From Chitinophagaceae bacterium (GTDB lineage Bacteria; Bacteroidota; Bacteroidia; Chitinophagales; Chitinophagaceae), in NCBI GenBank assembly GCA_016720775.1, contig JADKJX010000004.1:1-64000 (forward strand): DNA of 64,000 nt, in the 5' to 3' direction. The notes below the pieces were generated by a model, which was not told the origin of the DNA, ran no database searches, and saw only the letters and a program-made list of their open reading frames with translations. Position 1 is the stretch's first letter, and each line of letters starts with the position of its first letter. Of this stretch, positions 1 to 10,282 are shown piece after piece. The position numbers and the translations under genes were made by a program.

Positions 1-213
1 GCAGTATGAATTATTACATCTGCTTGAAGGTTGTGTTTGTAACTGTTCCATATTCAGAACATCCAGGTCAATAAGGGCTGCATCTTTCAGTAAGGCCCGG
101 GTAGCGGCATGAAACTGCCTGGAGGATGCAATAACATCATAGCCCTTTTGTGAAAAAAAGTGAGCAAGGTAAGAGCCAATAAAACCATTTGCACCTGTGA
201 TCAGTATTTTCAT
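1..213 (-). CDS. NAD-dependent epimerase/dehydratase, N-terminal part only (SDR family)
   Basis: The minus strand opens with ATG at 213 and reads MKILITGANGFIGSYLAHFF, the Rossmann glycine motif GANGFIG at residues 7-13 of an extended SDR sugar epimerase or dehydratase. The rest lies beyond the window start. About 30 bases from the edge the frame appears to break: the family motif DVIIHTA is read only in another frame, joined near positions 28-34. It is the last visible gene of the glycan operon, 16 nt after the TylF-type methyltransferase. The substrate is probably an NDP-sugar but cannot be told from so short a piece. Confidence 0.75.
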   Translation of the reverse strand, partial: MKILITGANGFIGSYLAHFFSQKGYDVIASSRQFHAATRALLKDAALIDLDVLNMEQLQTQPSSRCNNSYC

Positions 214-229
214 ATCCTGGAAGAACTTT

Positions 230-951
230 TTACTTTATTATCAATCCCTGTCCGGTTGGTAATGATAAAATTTTAATCCCTTTTTGTTTTGCCCAGTTAT
301 TATGTGCCTCGTACTGGAAATCATAGGTCATATAGGCATAATCATCCAGCACTATAATTCCTCCTTTACTCAATTTATCCCAAAAATAATCCATAGCAGC
401 GATCTCGGGATTCACATTATTCATATCTATGGACAAGAATGCGACTTTTTGGCTGGGGACCTGCAAAAGTGTTCCAGGAACCGATCCCTTAATCAACTTG
501 ACATTTGGTTCAGATGAAAAAGTTTTTTGCACCTGATCAAAACAATCTGAATAAGCGGCTTCGAAGTATTCTTTTTTGCCTGCTGCTTTTTCTGCATCTG
601 TCAGCAGGGTTTCATCGAGACCTTCAAAGGTATCCAGTAAATAAAATGTTTTATTGATGTTTTTAAAACCGAGGTATTCACAGATGGCTTTTGCATACCC
701 CCTTTATTTGTACCGCATTCCACAAAATCACCTTCAATGTCTTTACAATGGCTGGCGGCCCATAAGATGGTATGTACCCGCCAGTGGATACTGACCCAGG
801 ATCCTGTTGCGGCACCGGCTTTTTCGGCTTTCCTAAAATCAGGATCCAGCATAAAACCGTTGTTGTGATATGTAATTAGCCCATCCTGGTTATAGGTGAT
901 CTTGTACCTGGATGGGGTGAATGCCTTTTTTATTTTACGGACGATATTCAA
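230..951 (-). CDS. TylF/macrocin O-methyltransferase family protein (frame broken near 700)
   Basis: TylF-type SAM-dependent methyltransferases O-methylate sugars. The N-terminal frame (601-951) holds the signature GDFVECGTNKGG at about residues 74-85; the downstream frame continues with SIDMNN and GGIIVLDDY, the acidic metal-binding part of the family, and ends at 230. The frames join at a run of five C on the plus strand (698-702): adding one base restores GGYAKAIC. The restored length of about 240 aa is normal. The start overlaps the end of the GT2 gene by 17 nt, so the two are probably translationally coupled. Its role here is inferred to be O-methylation of a sugar of the surface glycan. 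Confidence 0.8.
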
Positions 952-1843
952 CTGGTTTGTTTTTAAATTTATTAAGAAGAGCCCTGACAGGCTTTTTGAT
1001 CAGTATATAATACAGGATGTGATCTTCGTTAAAGATCAAAGCAGTTCCATTCGTAAAGAATAAGCCCGCTTTTTTAAGGAAAGATAAATTTTTAAAGCCG
1101 AATTGATAGGTCAGGTATTTGAAAACATAGCTATCCAGGAAATAATAACGGCTCCTGATATTAAATGCCTTTCGGATGGAAGCATTCGTTTTTGAACTGC
1201 CCCCTTCAAAGTAATGAAAAGCAGGAGGCCCTTCTACAAGCAGAAATTTCCCCCGGGTGATAATTTCATATAAGAAAAGATGTTCACCACCCCAACTGTT
1301 GTGGAAAGGCACGTTTTTTACCATAGCCGTCCTGTATAGTCCGCAAAGAAAAAATTTATTATGCATCGAACTTTTAATAAAATTAAAGCTCCGGGCAAAC
1401 AGGTTTGGTTGCAAAAACCCCCGGTTCAGTTTACCCGGCACGAAAACGTTGTTTTTATCAAAAACATCCATTGTTGTTATGGATATGACGACTTCATCAT
1501 TTGTTTCCATTGCCAGTACACAGCGTTCTATAAAATCATTATTCCACTGGTCATCATCAGCGGCCCACATAAAATATTTACCGCTTGCATTATCAAGTAA
1601 AAACTGAAAATTGGGAACAATGCTGAGATTTTTCTTTTGAATATGACAAGTTACCCTTTTATCAAGTTCAGCATATTTTTGTAATACATGTAAAACATCC
1701 GGGTTGGTAGAACAATTATCAGAAACGATGATCTCCAGGTTGGAATATGTTTGGTTAGTTATGCAGGCAAGAGTTCTTTCAAGCCCTTCGGGCCTGTTGT
1801 ATGTAGGAATTCCAACAGTAACTAGTGGAGCGGCTGAAGACAT
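935..1843 (-). CDS. Glycosyltransferase family 2 (GT-A fold)
   Basis: This 302-aa protein starts with the GT2 nucleotide-binding strand TVGIPTYNR (residues 9-17), followed by IIVSDNCS (38-45) and the metal-binding AADDDQW (94-100), a DxD-type motif. It should move a sugar from an NDP donor to a glycan acceptor at the cytoplasmic face of the membrane. There is no clear membrane segment. Its start ATG shares one base with the stop of the RmlC-type gene and its end overlaps the TylF gene, so it belongs to the same transcript. The transferred sugar is not deducible. Confidence 0.87.
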   Translation of the reverse strand: MSSAAPLVTVGIPTYNRPEGLERTLACITNQTYSNLEIIVSDNCSTNPDVLHVLQKYAELDKRVTCHIQKKNLSIVPNFQFLLDNASGKYFMWAADDDQWNNDFIERCVLAMETNDEVVISITTMDVFDKNNVFVPGKLNRGFLQPNLFARSFNFIKSSMHNKFFLCGLYRTAMVKNVPFHNSWGGEHLFLYEIITRGKFLLVEGPPAFHYFEGGSSKTNASIRKAFNIRSRYYFLDSYVFKYLTYQFGFKNLSFLKKAGLFFTNGTALIFNEDHILYYILIKKPVRALLNKFKNKPVEYRP

Positions 1844-2395
1844 TATTTTAAAATTACTCCTTTAAAGGCGGAATCAATCAGAGGAATTGCCTGGTCTTTG
1901 TCAGATACCAGTGATACCGGAAGCGGCCATTCAATTTTTATAGTTGTGTCATCATATCTTATACCCCTTTCACTTTCCTTATTGTAAAACGCAGATACCA
2001 TGTACGTGATCTCCGAATAATCGGAAAGGGATTGGAAACCATGAGCAAAACCTGCCGGCACGTACATCATTCGTTTATTTTCGGCGGAAAGTTCTGCGCC
2101 AAACCATTGTAAAAAAGTGGGTGATCCTTCACGCACATCAATGATCACATCAAATATGCTACCCTGCACACACTTCACCAGTTTCACTTCACAAAAAGGA
2201 TCGTGTTGAAAATGCATTCCACGGATTACCCCCTTACCATGTGTACCGGAATGATTGGCCTGCAAAATGCTGTACCAGGCCGTTCCCGACAAATTCTTTT
2301 TCGCAAAATGTTCTTGTAAAAAATCCACGGCTATCCTGGAAAGGCTGTACATCAATGGTAAAAGCTCCTTTTAAATGGAGAGGGTTAAATATCAT
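1843..2395 (-). CDS. rfbC: dTDP-4-dehydrorhamnose 3,5-epimerase family protein (RmlC-like, frame broken near 2265)
   Basis: RmlC-type cupins epimerise C3 and C5 of NDP-4-keto-6-deoxy sugars. The true N-terminus is in a different frame from the long downstream ORF: it starts at 2395 with MIFNPLHLKGAFTIDV and contains DSRGFFTRTF, then switches near 2265 to the frame with RGMHFQ, VPAGFAHGF and YMVSAFY, which carry the usual active-site His and Tyr. One base change restores GLVQHFQANHSGTHGKG. Length about 184 aa is typical. With a CDP-glucose synthase upstream, the natural substrate may be a CDP- rather than dTDP-linked keto sugar; that is inference. Confidence 0.82.
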
Positions 2396-2405
2396 TTTCT
2401 CTTAT

Positions 2406-3447
2406 TTAAAATTTAGACGGTGCGAACTTAATATCATTCTTGGGTAAAATTAATTTGGGGCTCAGGTCATATACGATCCGGAACAGTTCATTTTCAACGA
2501 ATGATTTTGCAGGAACAGCCAGCATATTAAAGCCATGATCAGGCGGCGTTTTACAATAAGTTCTTTCCAAGGGTAATAATTCAATGGGCATCGCTCCTGT
2601 GTCAATGTTCTGATGGAATTCCCTTACTGCAAATACTTCATAGCCCAGTCCTTTCATCAATAGGGCAGAAGGGGAATTTTGCAGTCCATTGCTCCAGTCA
2701 TCATAAAGGCTGTGGGTTTCGAAAACAACAACCGGCTTATCTTTTTTCAGCATTTCAACCGCACCCTGCAGCACTTTTATTTCTTCCTTCTACATCAATC
2801 ATGAGCAGGTCAACTTTTCCTACTTTGTTTTGAGTCACATAATCATTGATCGTTATAGTGTGCAGTACATTGGCCGCAGCATTCGTTGCTTCAACTGTAC
2901 TGGCCAAAGCGTCTTCTCCTTCAAAGATGAGTTTCTCGTTGCTTTTATTCCACAAGGCGAGGTTGTTGATAAGTATGTTGTCCAGTTTGTTGAGCCGGGC
3001 ATTTTCAATGATGAGGTCAGAATTATTTTTATTGGGTTCAAATGTGTGGCATATCCCGCTGCCTTTGATATTATTTGCAACAGGTATTGCCTGGTCGCCG
3101 AAATAAGCACCGGCAATGATCACATTTTTTGCATTGTTTGAAAAGTGCAGTAATAGTTTGGTGGTTTGCGGTTCCCAAACATGATCGGGAATTGCAGGGT
3201 CACTCAGAAGGAACTCCCTTGCGATTTTTGAGTTGTAAACAAAATTTATTTTCAACCCGTTTTGTAATGTTTTGGAGAAATGTTCTCCCATAAACAATTC
3301 GTCAGCCAGCGGCCCCGAAACTGTATCCCTTACATTCAATTCCGGGTGACCGGTTTTTTTTTCAAAGGCAACCAATGCCTCAATAAAATTATTACGGTAA
3401 GCCGGATTATTGCGGAGTGTTTCTTTTATCGATTCAATCTTTGTCAT
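2406..3447 (-). CDS. FkbM family methyltransferase (frame broken near 2790)
   Basis: The upstream frame (from ATG 3447) carries the SAM-binding region VIIAGAYFGDQAI and the acidic motif FEPNKNN, followed by LLMIDVEG, the FkbM signature. The frame then breaks near 2785-2795; the second frame resumes with IKVLQGAVEMLK and continues to 2406. Restored length is about 345 aa. FkbM enzymes methylate hydroxyl groups of sugars or polyketides. The start codon shares a base with the stop of the upstream epimerase (TAATG), so the genes are translationally coupled. A second methyltransferase in the same operon suggests a multiply methylated glycan. Confidence 0.82.
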
Positions 3448-4490
3448 TACAGTCTATTAAAAGCGAGGTTCTGGTCAATGATCTTGTTAGTAATTAATTT
3501 TTCAATAGTCTTTAAACGGATCATTGATGACTGGCGGAAATTGGTATCACTGAAGCCTAATCCCAACAGGCCGTTCTTCAAGTCCTGTACTGCATCGGCT
3601 AAACTTACCTGTGGCTGATGTGCCGGAGCAAGTTTTTCATACAGATCGAAACTTACTTTGTAGGAACGTTTATCTGGCTGTGCATTTACATTTATGTCCA
3701 CTTCCACATCGGTAAATAATTGCTGCACGGCAGCAGCCAGTTCTTTTACCTGGTAATTCCAGACATTACTTCCCGTATTGATGATGAGAAAATTTCCGCC
3801 TTCTTTTCTCTGAATGGCCCAGTCCATTGCCCTTGCCATATCTTTTACATGTATCAGCGGGCGCCAGGGAGTGCCATCACTTAAAATACTTATTTTCCTG
3901 GCTACAATGGCACTTGCAACAAAATCATTGAGTACAAGATCTAATCGTAGCCTGTCGCTGTAACCACAAGCCGTTGCAAAACGCAAACAGGTAATTTGAA
4001 AATCAGCGTCAGCCAATGGCTGCAAACCCTTTTCTGCATTTACTTTGGATCTTGCATAAGCCGTTAAAGGATTTACTTCTGATAATTCTGTCCGGGCTGC
4101 GCTATCGGCAAATCCGTATACACTGCAACTGCTGGCAAAAACAAAATGTTTTACGCCGGCCTTTTTTGCTTCTTGTGCTATATGATTAGCGGCATTACAA
4201 TTAATATCAAGTGTAGGGGTCTTATATGCATTGCCCATTGGGTCATTGGAAATAGCAGCCAGGTAGATCAATGCATCAAATCCATTCAATAAAGCAATAT
4301 TAAAATTCCTTACATCACCAAAATGCTGTACATCCAATAATGCATCTCCGACAATGCCATTGTACGTGTTATTCTGAATAAAATAGCCAATATCATACCC
4401 CGCTAAAAAGGAATCCGAGCGAACTTTTCTGAAATGTTTGACAACCATTGGACCGATGTATCCAAGATTTCCTATTATTAATACTTTCAT
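3447..4490 (-). CDS. NAD-dependent epimerase/dehydratase (extended SDR)
   Basis: I chose ATG 4490 because MKVLIIGNLGYIG gives a canonical SDR N-terminus 5 nt after the rfbF stop; the longer reading adds an implausible leader. The nucleotide-binding loop is GNLGYIG (residues 7-13), the catalytic region shows ASSCSVYG and YARSK (YxxxK), and LRFATACGYSDR is a substrate-loop segment. About 347 aa, as expected. Placement directly after RfbF suggests that it acts on CDP-glucose or a derivative; whether it is a 4,6-dehydratase, epimerase or reductase cannot be settled from motifs. A classical CDP-glucose 4,6-dehydratase (RfbG) is not seen in the window. Confidence 0.85.
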   Translation of the reverse strand: MKVLIIGNLGYIGPMVVKHFRKVRSDSFLAGYDIGYFIQNNTYNGIVGDALLDVQHFGDVRNFNIALLNGFDALIYLAAISNDPMGNAYKTPTLDINCNAANHIAQEAKKAGVKHFVFASSCSVYGFADSAARTELSEVNPLTAYARSKVNAEKGLQPLADADFQITCLRFATACGYSDRLRLDLVLNDFVASAIVARKISILSDGTPWRPLIHVKDMARAMDWAIQRKEGGNFLIINTGSNVWNYQVKELAAAVQQLFTDVEVDINVNAQPDKRSYKVSFDLYEKLAPAHQPQVSLADAVQDLKNGLLGLGFSDTNFRQSSMIRLKTIEKLITNKIIDQNLAFNRL

Positions 4491-4494
4491 GATC

Positions 4495-5275
4495 TTATTT
4501 CCAGATTTTCCAGGGAGCCTTTCCGCTTTCCCACAATTCATTTAATTCTATCTTATCCCGTAAGGCATCCATGCACTTCCAAAAGCCTTTGTGCTTATAG
4601 GCAACCAGTTGTTTATCTGCAGTAAGTTTTTCCAGCGGTTCATCTTCCCACATAATGTTCGACATATCTTTCTGCAGGTAGCTGAAAACATCTGCTTTGA
4701 GAACAAAAAAACCTCCATTGATCCACTGTGCATCTGCTTTTGATTTTTTCACGAAAAGCACTTCACTTCCGTCAGGCGCAAGATCCATTCCACCAAACCG
4801 GGCATCGGGCTGAACGGAAGTTACCGTAGCAATTCTTTTGCTCTTCTCATGAAATGAAACTAATTCTGTAAGGTTCACATCACTCACCCCATCGCCGTAC
4901 GTGAGGAGAAAATCTTCATTGCCGATATACTTTTGTACCTGCTTCAGCCTGCCGGCTGTTTTGGTATTCATGCCTGTTTCTACAAGGGTTACTTTGAATT
5001 GATTCGGATCTGGTTCCGTGAATTTCCATTTTGTTATCGGCAAGGTCAATACTGATGTCTGAATTATGGAGGAAATAGTTCATAAAATATTCCTTGATCA
5101 CATAACCTTTGTAGCCAAGACAGATCACAAAATCATTAAATCCATAATGGCTGTACATTTTCATGATATGCCAGAGGATAGGTTTTCCTCCAATTTCAAC
5201 CATTGGCTTTGGCCGGGTATCCGTTTCTTCCGATATACGGGTTCCAAGTCCACCTGCAAAAATGACTACTTTCAT
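4495..5275 (-). CDS. rfbF: Glucose-1-phosphate cytidylyltransferase (frame broken near 5025)
   Basis: This enzyme makes CDP-glucose from CTP and glucose 1-phosphate. The N-terminal frame starts at 5275 with the nucleotidyltransferase motif FAGGLGTRISEE and PKPMVEIGGKPILWHIMK, all characteristic of RfbF. After NKMEIHG the frame changes near 5025; the second frame continues through VTLVETG, LLTYGDGVSD, INGGFFVL and GFWKCMD to the C-terminal GKAPWKIWK. The restored protein of about 258 aa aligns by memory along the full RfbF family. It lies 5 nt upstream of the SDR gene and opens the CDP-sugar part of the operon. Confidence 0.9.
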
Positions 5276-5369
5276 AAGAACCTTTTCGGCTGCAAAAGTA
5301 AATGATTTGGGAGTTTATTCGGCTAAAAAGGGTTTTGGGATAAATAAATTATACTTTGGGCAAGAACAC

Positions 5370-6518
5370 CTACAGGCAGGATGCAATGGCTTTTGCGGCT
5401 TTGCCTGCAATATTTCCCCAGTAAAAATGATCGAAAAACTCGTTTGGCGTTGCTGTTTCAGTATTCATCGAAATAACCTGGCTGGCAAATGACTCCCAAT
5501 CATTGTCGGCGATCACTTTCATTTTGTTAGCCGTAAGTTCAGCAGGGATGCCAATGGCCCCGCTTTTGGTGCTTACCACCGAAAGGCCATAGCCCAATGC
5601 TTCCACCAGTTTCGTTTTAATGCCGCCGCCATCAATGACCGGGTTGATAAAAATATCAGCGCCTTTAAAATAGGGGTTGATGTCGGGCACAAAGCCTGCA
5701 TAAATGATATTTTTGTCTTTATGATCTACAAGCCCGGCATATTCAACCGGTAATTTGTTACCACAGATGATGATTTTGTAATTGAACCCTGCATTTGCCA
5801 GCAACAGGGGATTTATTTTTTCCAGGATGATATCCAGTGCATCCAGGTTTGGTTTATAGCCGAGGGTTCCGTTGAACAATAATATTTTTTCTGTGGGATC
5901 GATCTTATGTGCATGACAGATCAGTTTACGGGCCGCTGCTTTTTCATCAGCTGTTGGTACAGCTGGCTGCTCAAAGCCGTAAGTGATGGTTATGCATTTA
6001 GCAGGCAAAAGTTTAAAATTCTCAATGGCATAATTGCGGTCGTCATCGTGAATGAAGAAATTAAGATCGGCATTGCTGTGAGTGAATTTTTCATAGTTCC
6101 ATAAAATGCCCCACCACCATTTGTTCATCGTTTTAAACCGAAGCGCTTCTATATTATGGGAATGAACGACCAGTTTTACCCGATAGCTATCGGGTTTGCT
6201 GAACCATTTTAATAAAATACCCAGCCAGCCATAGTAGGGGTGCTCAATGATGAGATGGGTGATATTCTTGTCCCTGATGATGCGGTTCAGTGTAAAAAAA
6301 TAAAAGGGGTTGGCGTACCTGAGTTTGCTGTTGCTGAGTATTTTTTTAACCGGGTAGCCTTCGTCTTCTGTGTTATCATTATCCAGCGTGGTCACGCAAA
6401 GCAGTTTTAGTTGCTTTGCCAGGTACCGGTTAAAAAAAGCAATGCCTTTTTGCCCGCCCATATCCGGAGGCAGGAATTTGTACGAGACCAGGCTTAATAC
6501 GTTTACGGCTTTATCCAT
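5370..6518 (-). CDS. Glycosyltransferase family 4 (GT-B fold)
   Basis: Start ATG 6518 (MDKAVNVLSLVSYKF) was chosen since it follows the upstream stop at 6520 directly; the longer form begins inside that gene. The N-terminal half has the acceptor-domain pattern PPDMGGQKG and VVHSHN; the C-terminal half has the donor-domain ILLFNGTLGYKPN and INPVIDGGGIKTKLVEALGYG, the GT4 E-x7-E-like region. About 382 aa, normal. It should transfer an NDP-sugar during assembly of the lipid-linked repeat unit. It is followed after 94 nt by rfbF. Confidence 0.87.
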   Translation of the reverse strand: MDKAVNVLSLVSYKFLPPDMGGQKGIAFFNRYLAKQLKLLCVTTLDNDNTEDEGYPVKKILSNSKLRYANPFYFFTLNRIIRDKNITHLIIEHPYYGWLGILLKWFSKPDSYRVKLVVHSHNIEALRFKTMNKWWWGILWNYEKFTHSNADLNFFIHDDDRNYAIENFKLLPAKCITITYGFEQPAVPTADEKAAARKLICHAHKIDPTEKILLFNGTLGYKPNLDALDIILEKINPLLLANAGFNYKIIICGNKLPVEYAGLVDHKDKNIIYAGFVPDINPYFKGADIFINPVIDGGGIKTKLVEALGYGLSVVSTKSGAIGIPAELTANKMKVIADNDWESFASQVISMNTETATPNEFFDHFYWGNIAGKAAKAIASCL

Positions 6519-6519
6519 T

Positions 6520-7567
6520 TTATTTTTTGATGGCCACCACATTCACGAAGGGCGCAAACCAATATCCTTTGCTCCCTGATTTTTTTATTATGCGGTTAAG
6601 AAAACGGGTGAATAAATTTATAACCGCATATTTGTAATGTGTATCCCAAAATCCGGCTGTATAAGTTACAGAAAATCCGGCTTTACCTATTATATCAAAA
6701 TAATTTTGCCTTGTGATCAGGTGCTCGGCCCACACACCGGTACGGCAGTCGCAGGTATTGGTGCCTAGCGCTGCAACTAGAGAGTATAGGCTTTTTGGAA
6801 AAGTACCATTCTATTGTATCAGTAAAATCGGTAAATGCTTTTCCTCTTGTTAACCTGGTCAATGAATCCAGGTCGGATTTATTGATACCCGGTTTTAATT
6901 CGTTTATATATTCTTCCCGTTGCTTTTTGTAAAAATCCTTTTCTACTTTGTTGTGATACCAGTAATGTTTCAGCCGCATGGCTATGTTGTGGTAATTGGC
7001 GGTGGTAGTGGAATAGCAAACACGGGTAAGGCCGGACCGGTAAAGTTTTGTATAAAAGCTTTCCAGGTTGTAAATATGTTCTACCACATTCCGGGAGGCG
7101 ACGATGTCAAAAGAAAGACTATTTGACTTTCCGTATTCAATCACCGCATCTATATCACCCGATATAAAATCATCAACCTTTGTATCCAGTTTGTCGCAGA
7201 TGATCTTTGCATATACTGCCCATTGGGGAAAATAGTCGTTGAAATAAACTTTCCTGAACCCAACCTTGCCTGCCAGTAAAAACAGCGTGCCTAAGCCGGC
7301 GCCGTAATCGATGAAGCTGCTGTCGCTTATGTTTTTGTTTAGCAGTTTAACGGAGTTGTAAATGATATCGGCACTGCTTTGTATGGAAAAGAAAAGCCGG
7401 TTGCCCGCATGGTGACTGCCGAAATAATGTTTTCCAAAATCATCAATGGCCAGGTCGCTTATGTCAAGCGCTTCCAGTTGCTGATAAAGCTGGTTCGCCT
7501 TTTCATTAATCAACCGGGCCGTATCATCAACCGGTTCTATGAATTTATGGTGCTCGCCTGGATACAA
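6520..7567 (-). CDS. Class I SAM-dependent methyltransferase (frame broken near 6783; start uncertain)
   Basis: The SAM-binding motif FIDYGAGLGTLFLLAGKVG and the following acidic YFNDYF, plus IVASRNVVEHIYNL, mark a Rossmann class I methyltransferase. The main frame is lost near 6783; the second frame continues VAALGTNTCDC and WAEHLITRQNYF and ends at 6520. The only upstream ATG (7669) would translate the antiframe of the preceding gene's last membrane helix, so I prefer the TTG at 7567, just after the stop of the YfhO-like gene. The substrate is unknown; position suggests a glycan or lipid-linked intermediate. Confidence 0.7.
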
Positions 7568-7571
7568 AGCA

Positions 7572-10153
7572 CTAAACTGCTTTTGTGTTTTCCGTTGCTT
7601 TTTTATTCCTGCTTCTCCATGCCATGAAGAGACAGAAGAATACAACCAGCACAGAAAGAATATTTGCATACCGGGCTACTTTTTCACCAACCCTTACGGA
7701 AGCCGGATCAAAAACAAATTCAATGCTGTGTTTGCCGGCAGGTATGGCAAGGCCTCTCAATGCATAATTGGTTTTGCAATACGGGGTTTCTTTGCCGTCG
7801 ATATAAGCCTTCCATCCAAGCGGGTAATACACTTCGCTGAACACAGCAAACTGGTTGCTGGCCGCATTGAACTCATATTTTATCTCGTCATTCTTATTTT
7901 CAATCAATTTGATGTAGGCTGATGAATCATAGACGGGCGAGAAGGGTACCGAAGCTTTGAATTTTTCATCCACAAAAGCAACCTGGGCCGGATTAAAAGA
8001 GTCAAGTGATCTCATTTCTTCATCGGCATTCTTCACAAATTTCACTTCCTTAACCAGCCAGCAGTTACCCATTGCAAAAGGATTTGGTAAGACAGTATTG
8101 TTTTTTGGATCGGTACGGTCGGGTACGATCACATAGCGCATGTTCAGCATGTTCAGTACCGGGAAACTATCTCTTGTCATCGGACTTGAAGCCCAGGCCT
8201 GTAAATTTTTGTATATCTGGTTCTCGATAAGGTCCTGGTATAAACCAAGTTTGGCCGGACTGTATCCGCCGATATTATTGTGCTTATAAGATGCAATAGC
8301 GTCATTAAAAGCGGTACCAAAATCTGCAGAATATCCATTCCCATTAAAGGCGGCAAGATTGATTATCCGGTAAAAACTGGTATCGCTTTTCAACTGCATA
8401 TCGGCACGGGTATCATTATAAGCAGTTTCCAGGTCGGCTGGTTCCACAAAATTCTCTTCTTTTAAATACCTCCTGGCAACGCCAAACAAATCTATGGTGG
8501 AGAAGACGATCAACGCGGTGTACAATACCCATGGCTTGATCCATTGTTTTGCATACATAAAGATGGCTGCAATGCCAACAAACAGGAACCCGATCGTTCG
8601 CCACATATCGCTTAAATAAAATGCCTGCCGGTCGGCTTTCAGAGCAGCGAAATAACTTCTTGCAAAATCGCCACCTTTTCCCTGCAATGCTTCATTTACA
8701 TTTTTACGCAGTTCGTTTGTAGACTCATTGGTAAAGTCTGAAAAGAAATAGAAAAGAGCCAGAACGGCTACTGTGCCGCCAGTGATGTACAGGCAATTTC
8801 TTAATATCTTTTTTAGCTTTTCCTTGTCGGTATTGGCTGCAAATTCATTCAGGAATATGGAGGCCAGTAAGGCCATGGAAAGCTGCGGTATCACCAATGC
8901 CATGGAAGGTGCCCTGAATTTTTTATAAAAAGGCATATGATCGAACAGGAAATAATTCACGGCTTCAAAATTTTTGCCCCATGCCAGTACGATGCCAAAC
9001 AGGGTGATTGCAACCAGCCACCATTTGTGTTCGCTTTTTAGATAAGAAGGCGCCGAATAAAAACAGCAGGCAAACGATGGCGCCCATGTAAACGGTGCCT
9101 TGTGTGTTTAATAATTCACCCCAATACATGGGGGATTTATTCGCAACGTATTGGGAAATCCTGTGGGAAGCGGATTTTGGACTGTGCGTTCTCTTGCAAA
9201 ACCTCCACTGCCTTTGAGTTTTCGCCAAGTCCTTCTGAAGAACTTCCGCCAAATGCATTCGGTACCAATATGGTCATGCTTTCGGCCTTGCCATAACTCC
9301 ATTGAAAGGCGTAGTCTTTGTCTAAGCCACCTTTAGTTTCATTCTTTTTATCTTTTTGAGTAAGCTCACTTCTTCCGCCTCTCATCGTCTCTTTGCTGAA
9401 TTCATAAGTTGGCCAATAGATCATGGCGATCGTTCCCAGCATGATGGCACCCATTACCATACAAAGTCCGGCAGAGACCGCTAAATGTTTGATGGCTTTT
9501 TCTTTGATGCATTTGATGATGAACGGGATGGTCATGAACGCCACCATCAGCAAGGTATAATAAACGATCTGCTGGTGAAGCTGCCATAACAATAAGATGC
9601 CCGATACAAGCAACAAGGCGCTGCCCAACCAGTATTTTCGTTTGAATATTAATTGTATGCTGGCAAGTACGGCAGGGGCGTAGGCCATTGACAATAACTT
9701 TGTATCATGGCCACCCGCAATTAAAACAGGATCATATGAACAATAGGCATACGCAATGCCTCCGAATATGCTCACCCAGGGATTGAGTCCGATCACAATA
9801 CATAAAAGATAAAAGCATAGCGCTGCGATGAACAGATAGAATACCGGTTTAGGAAAACCCAGTGTAAGAATATCATGCACGTAACCAAGGTGAATATTCA
9901 TTGGTTCTTTCGGCCCCAGTGCGATCTGGAACGTAGGCATTCCACTCATCATGCTGTTGGTCCATTTTGGAAAGTGGCCATATTTTTCCTTGAACTCAAA
10001 TGACTGTTGCGCCATGGCCTTCCACTGTATCACGTCACTTTGCTGAACGGCTTTTCCTTCCAGGGCTGGCCTGGTTAAAATAACAGAGAGTAATAAAAAC
10101 GTTGCCACAGCAACCAAATGGGGCAGAACCTGTTTGAAAGAGATATTCTTCAT
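7572..10153 (-). CDS. YfhO-family integral membrane protein, putative GT-C-type glycosyltransferase (two frame breaks)
   Basis: Three overlapping frames make one protein of about 860 aa. It starts at 10153 with MKNISFKQVLPHLVAVATF, has repeated hydrophobic segments (for example FYLFIAALCFYLLCIVIGL) and loop motifs typical of YfhO proteins such as GGIAYAYCSYDPVLIAGGHD, then a large periplasmic domain and a final helix near VLVVFFCLFMAW. Frame breaks are near 9165 (after KIRFPQ, resuming ISQYVANKSPMYW) and near 9045 (after FLSKK, resuming EHKWWLVAITLFG). YfhO proteins of Firmicutes add sugars to surface polymers outside the membrane; the same role is inferred here. It is the promoter-proximal gene of the operon. 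Confidence 0.8.
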
Positions 10154-10234
10154 ATATAATTTTTGCTTCGGCAAAATAATGCTAAAAAAATCAATTTAGC
10201 AGGTAATTGCCTGCAAAGCTTCCTTTGCCTGCAT

Positions 10235-10260
10235 AAAAAAAGCCACGGTAACGTGGCTTT
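10235..10260 (-). terminator. Rho-independent terminator of the OMP gene
   Basis: Nine-base stem AAAGCCACG (10239-10247) and CGTGGCTTT (10252-10260) with a 4-nt loop; on the minus strand the stem is followed by seven T. It lies 23 nt after the stop of the minus-strand OMP gene and separates it from the glycan operon. Confidence 0.85.
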
Positions 10261-10282
10261 ATATTTTAAGAAAAATGATCTT

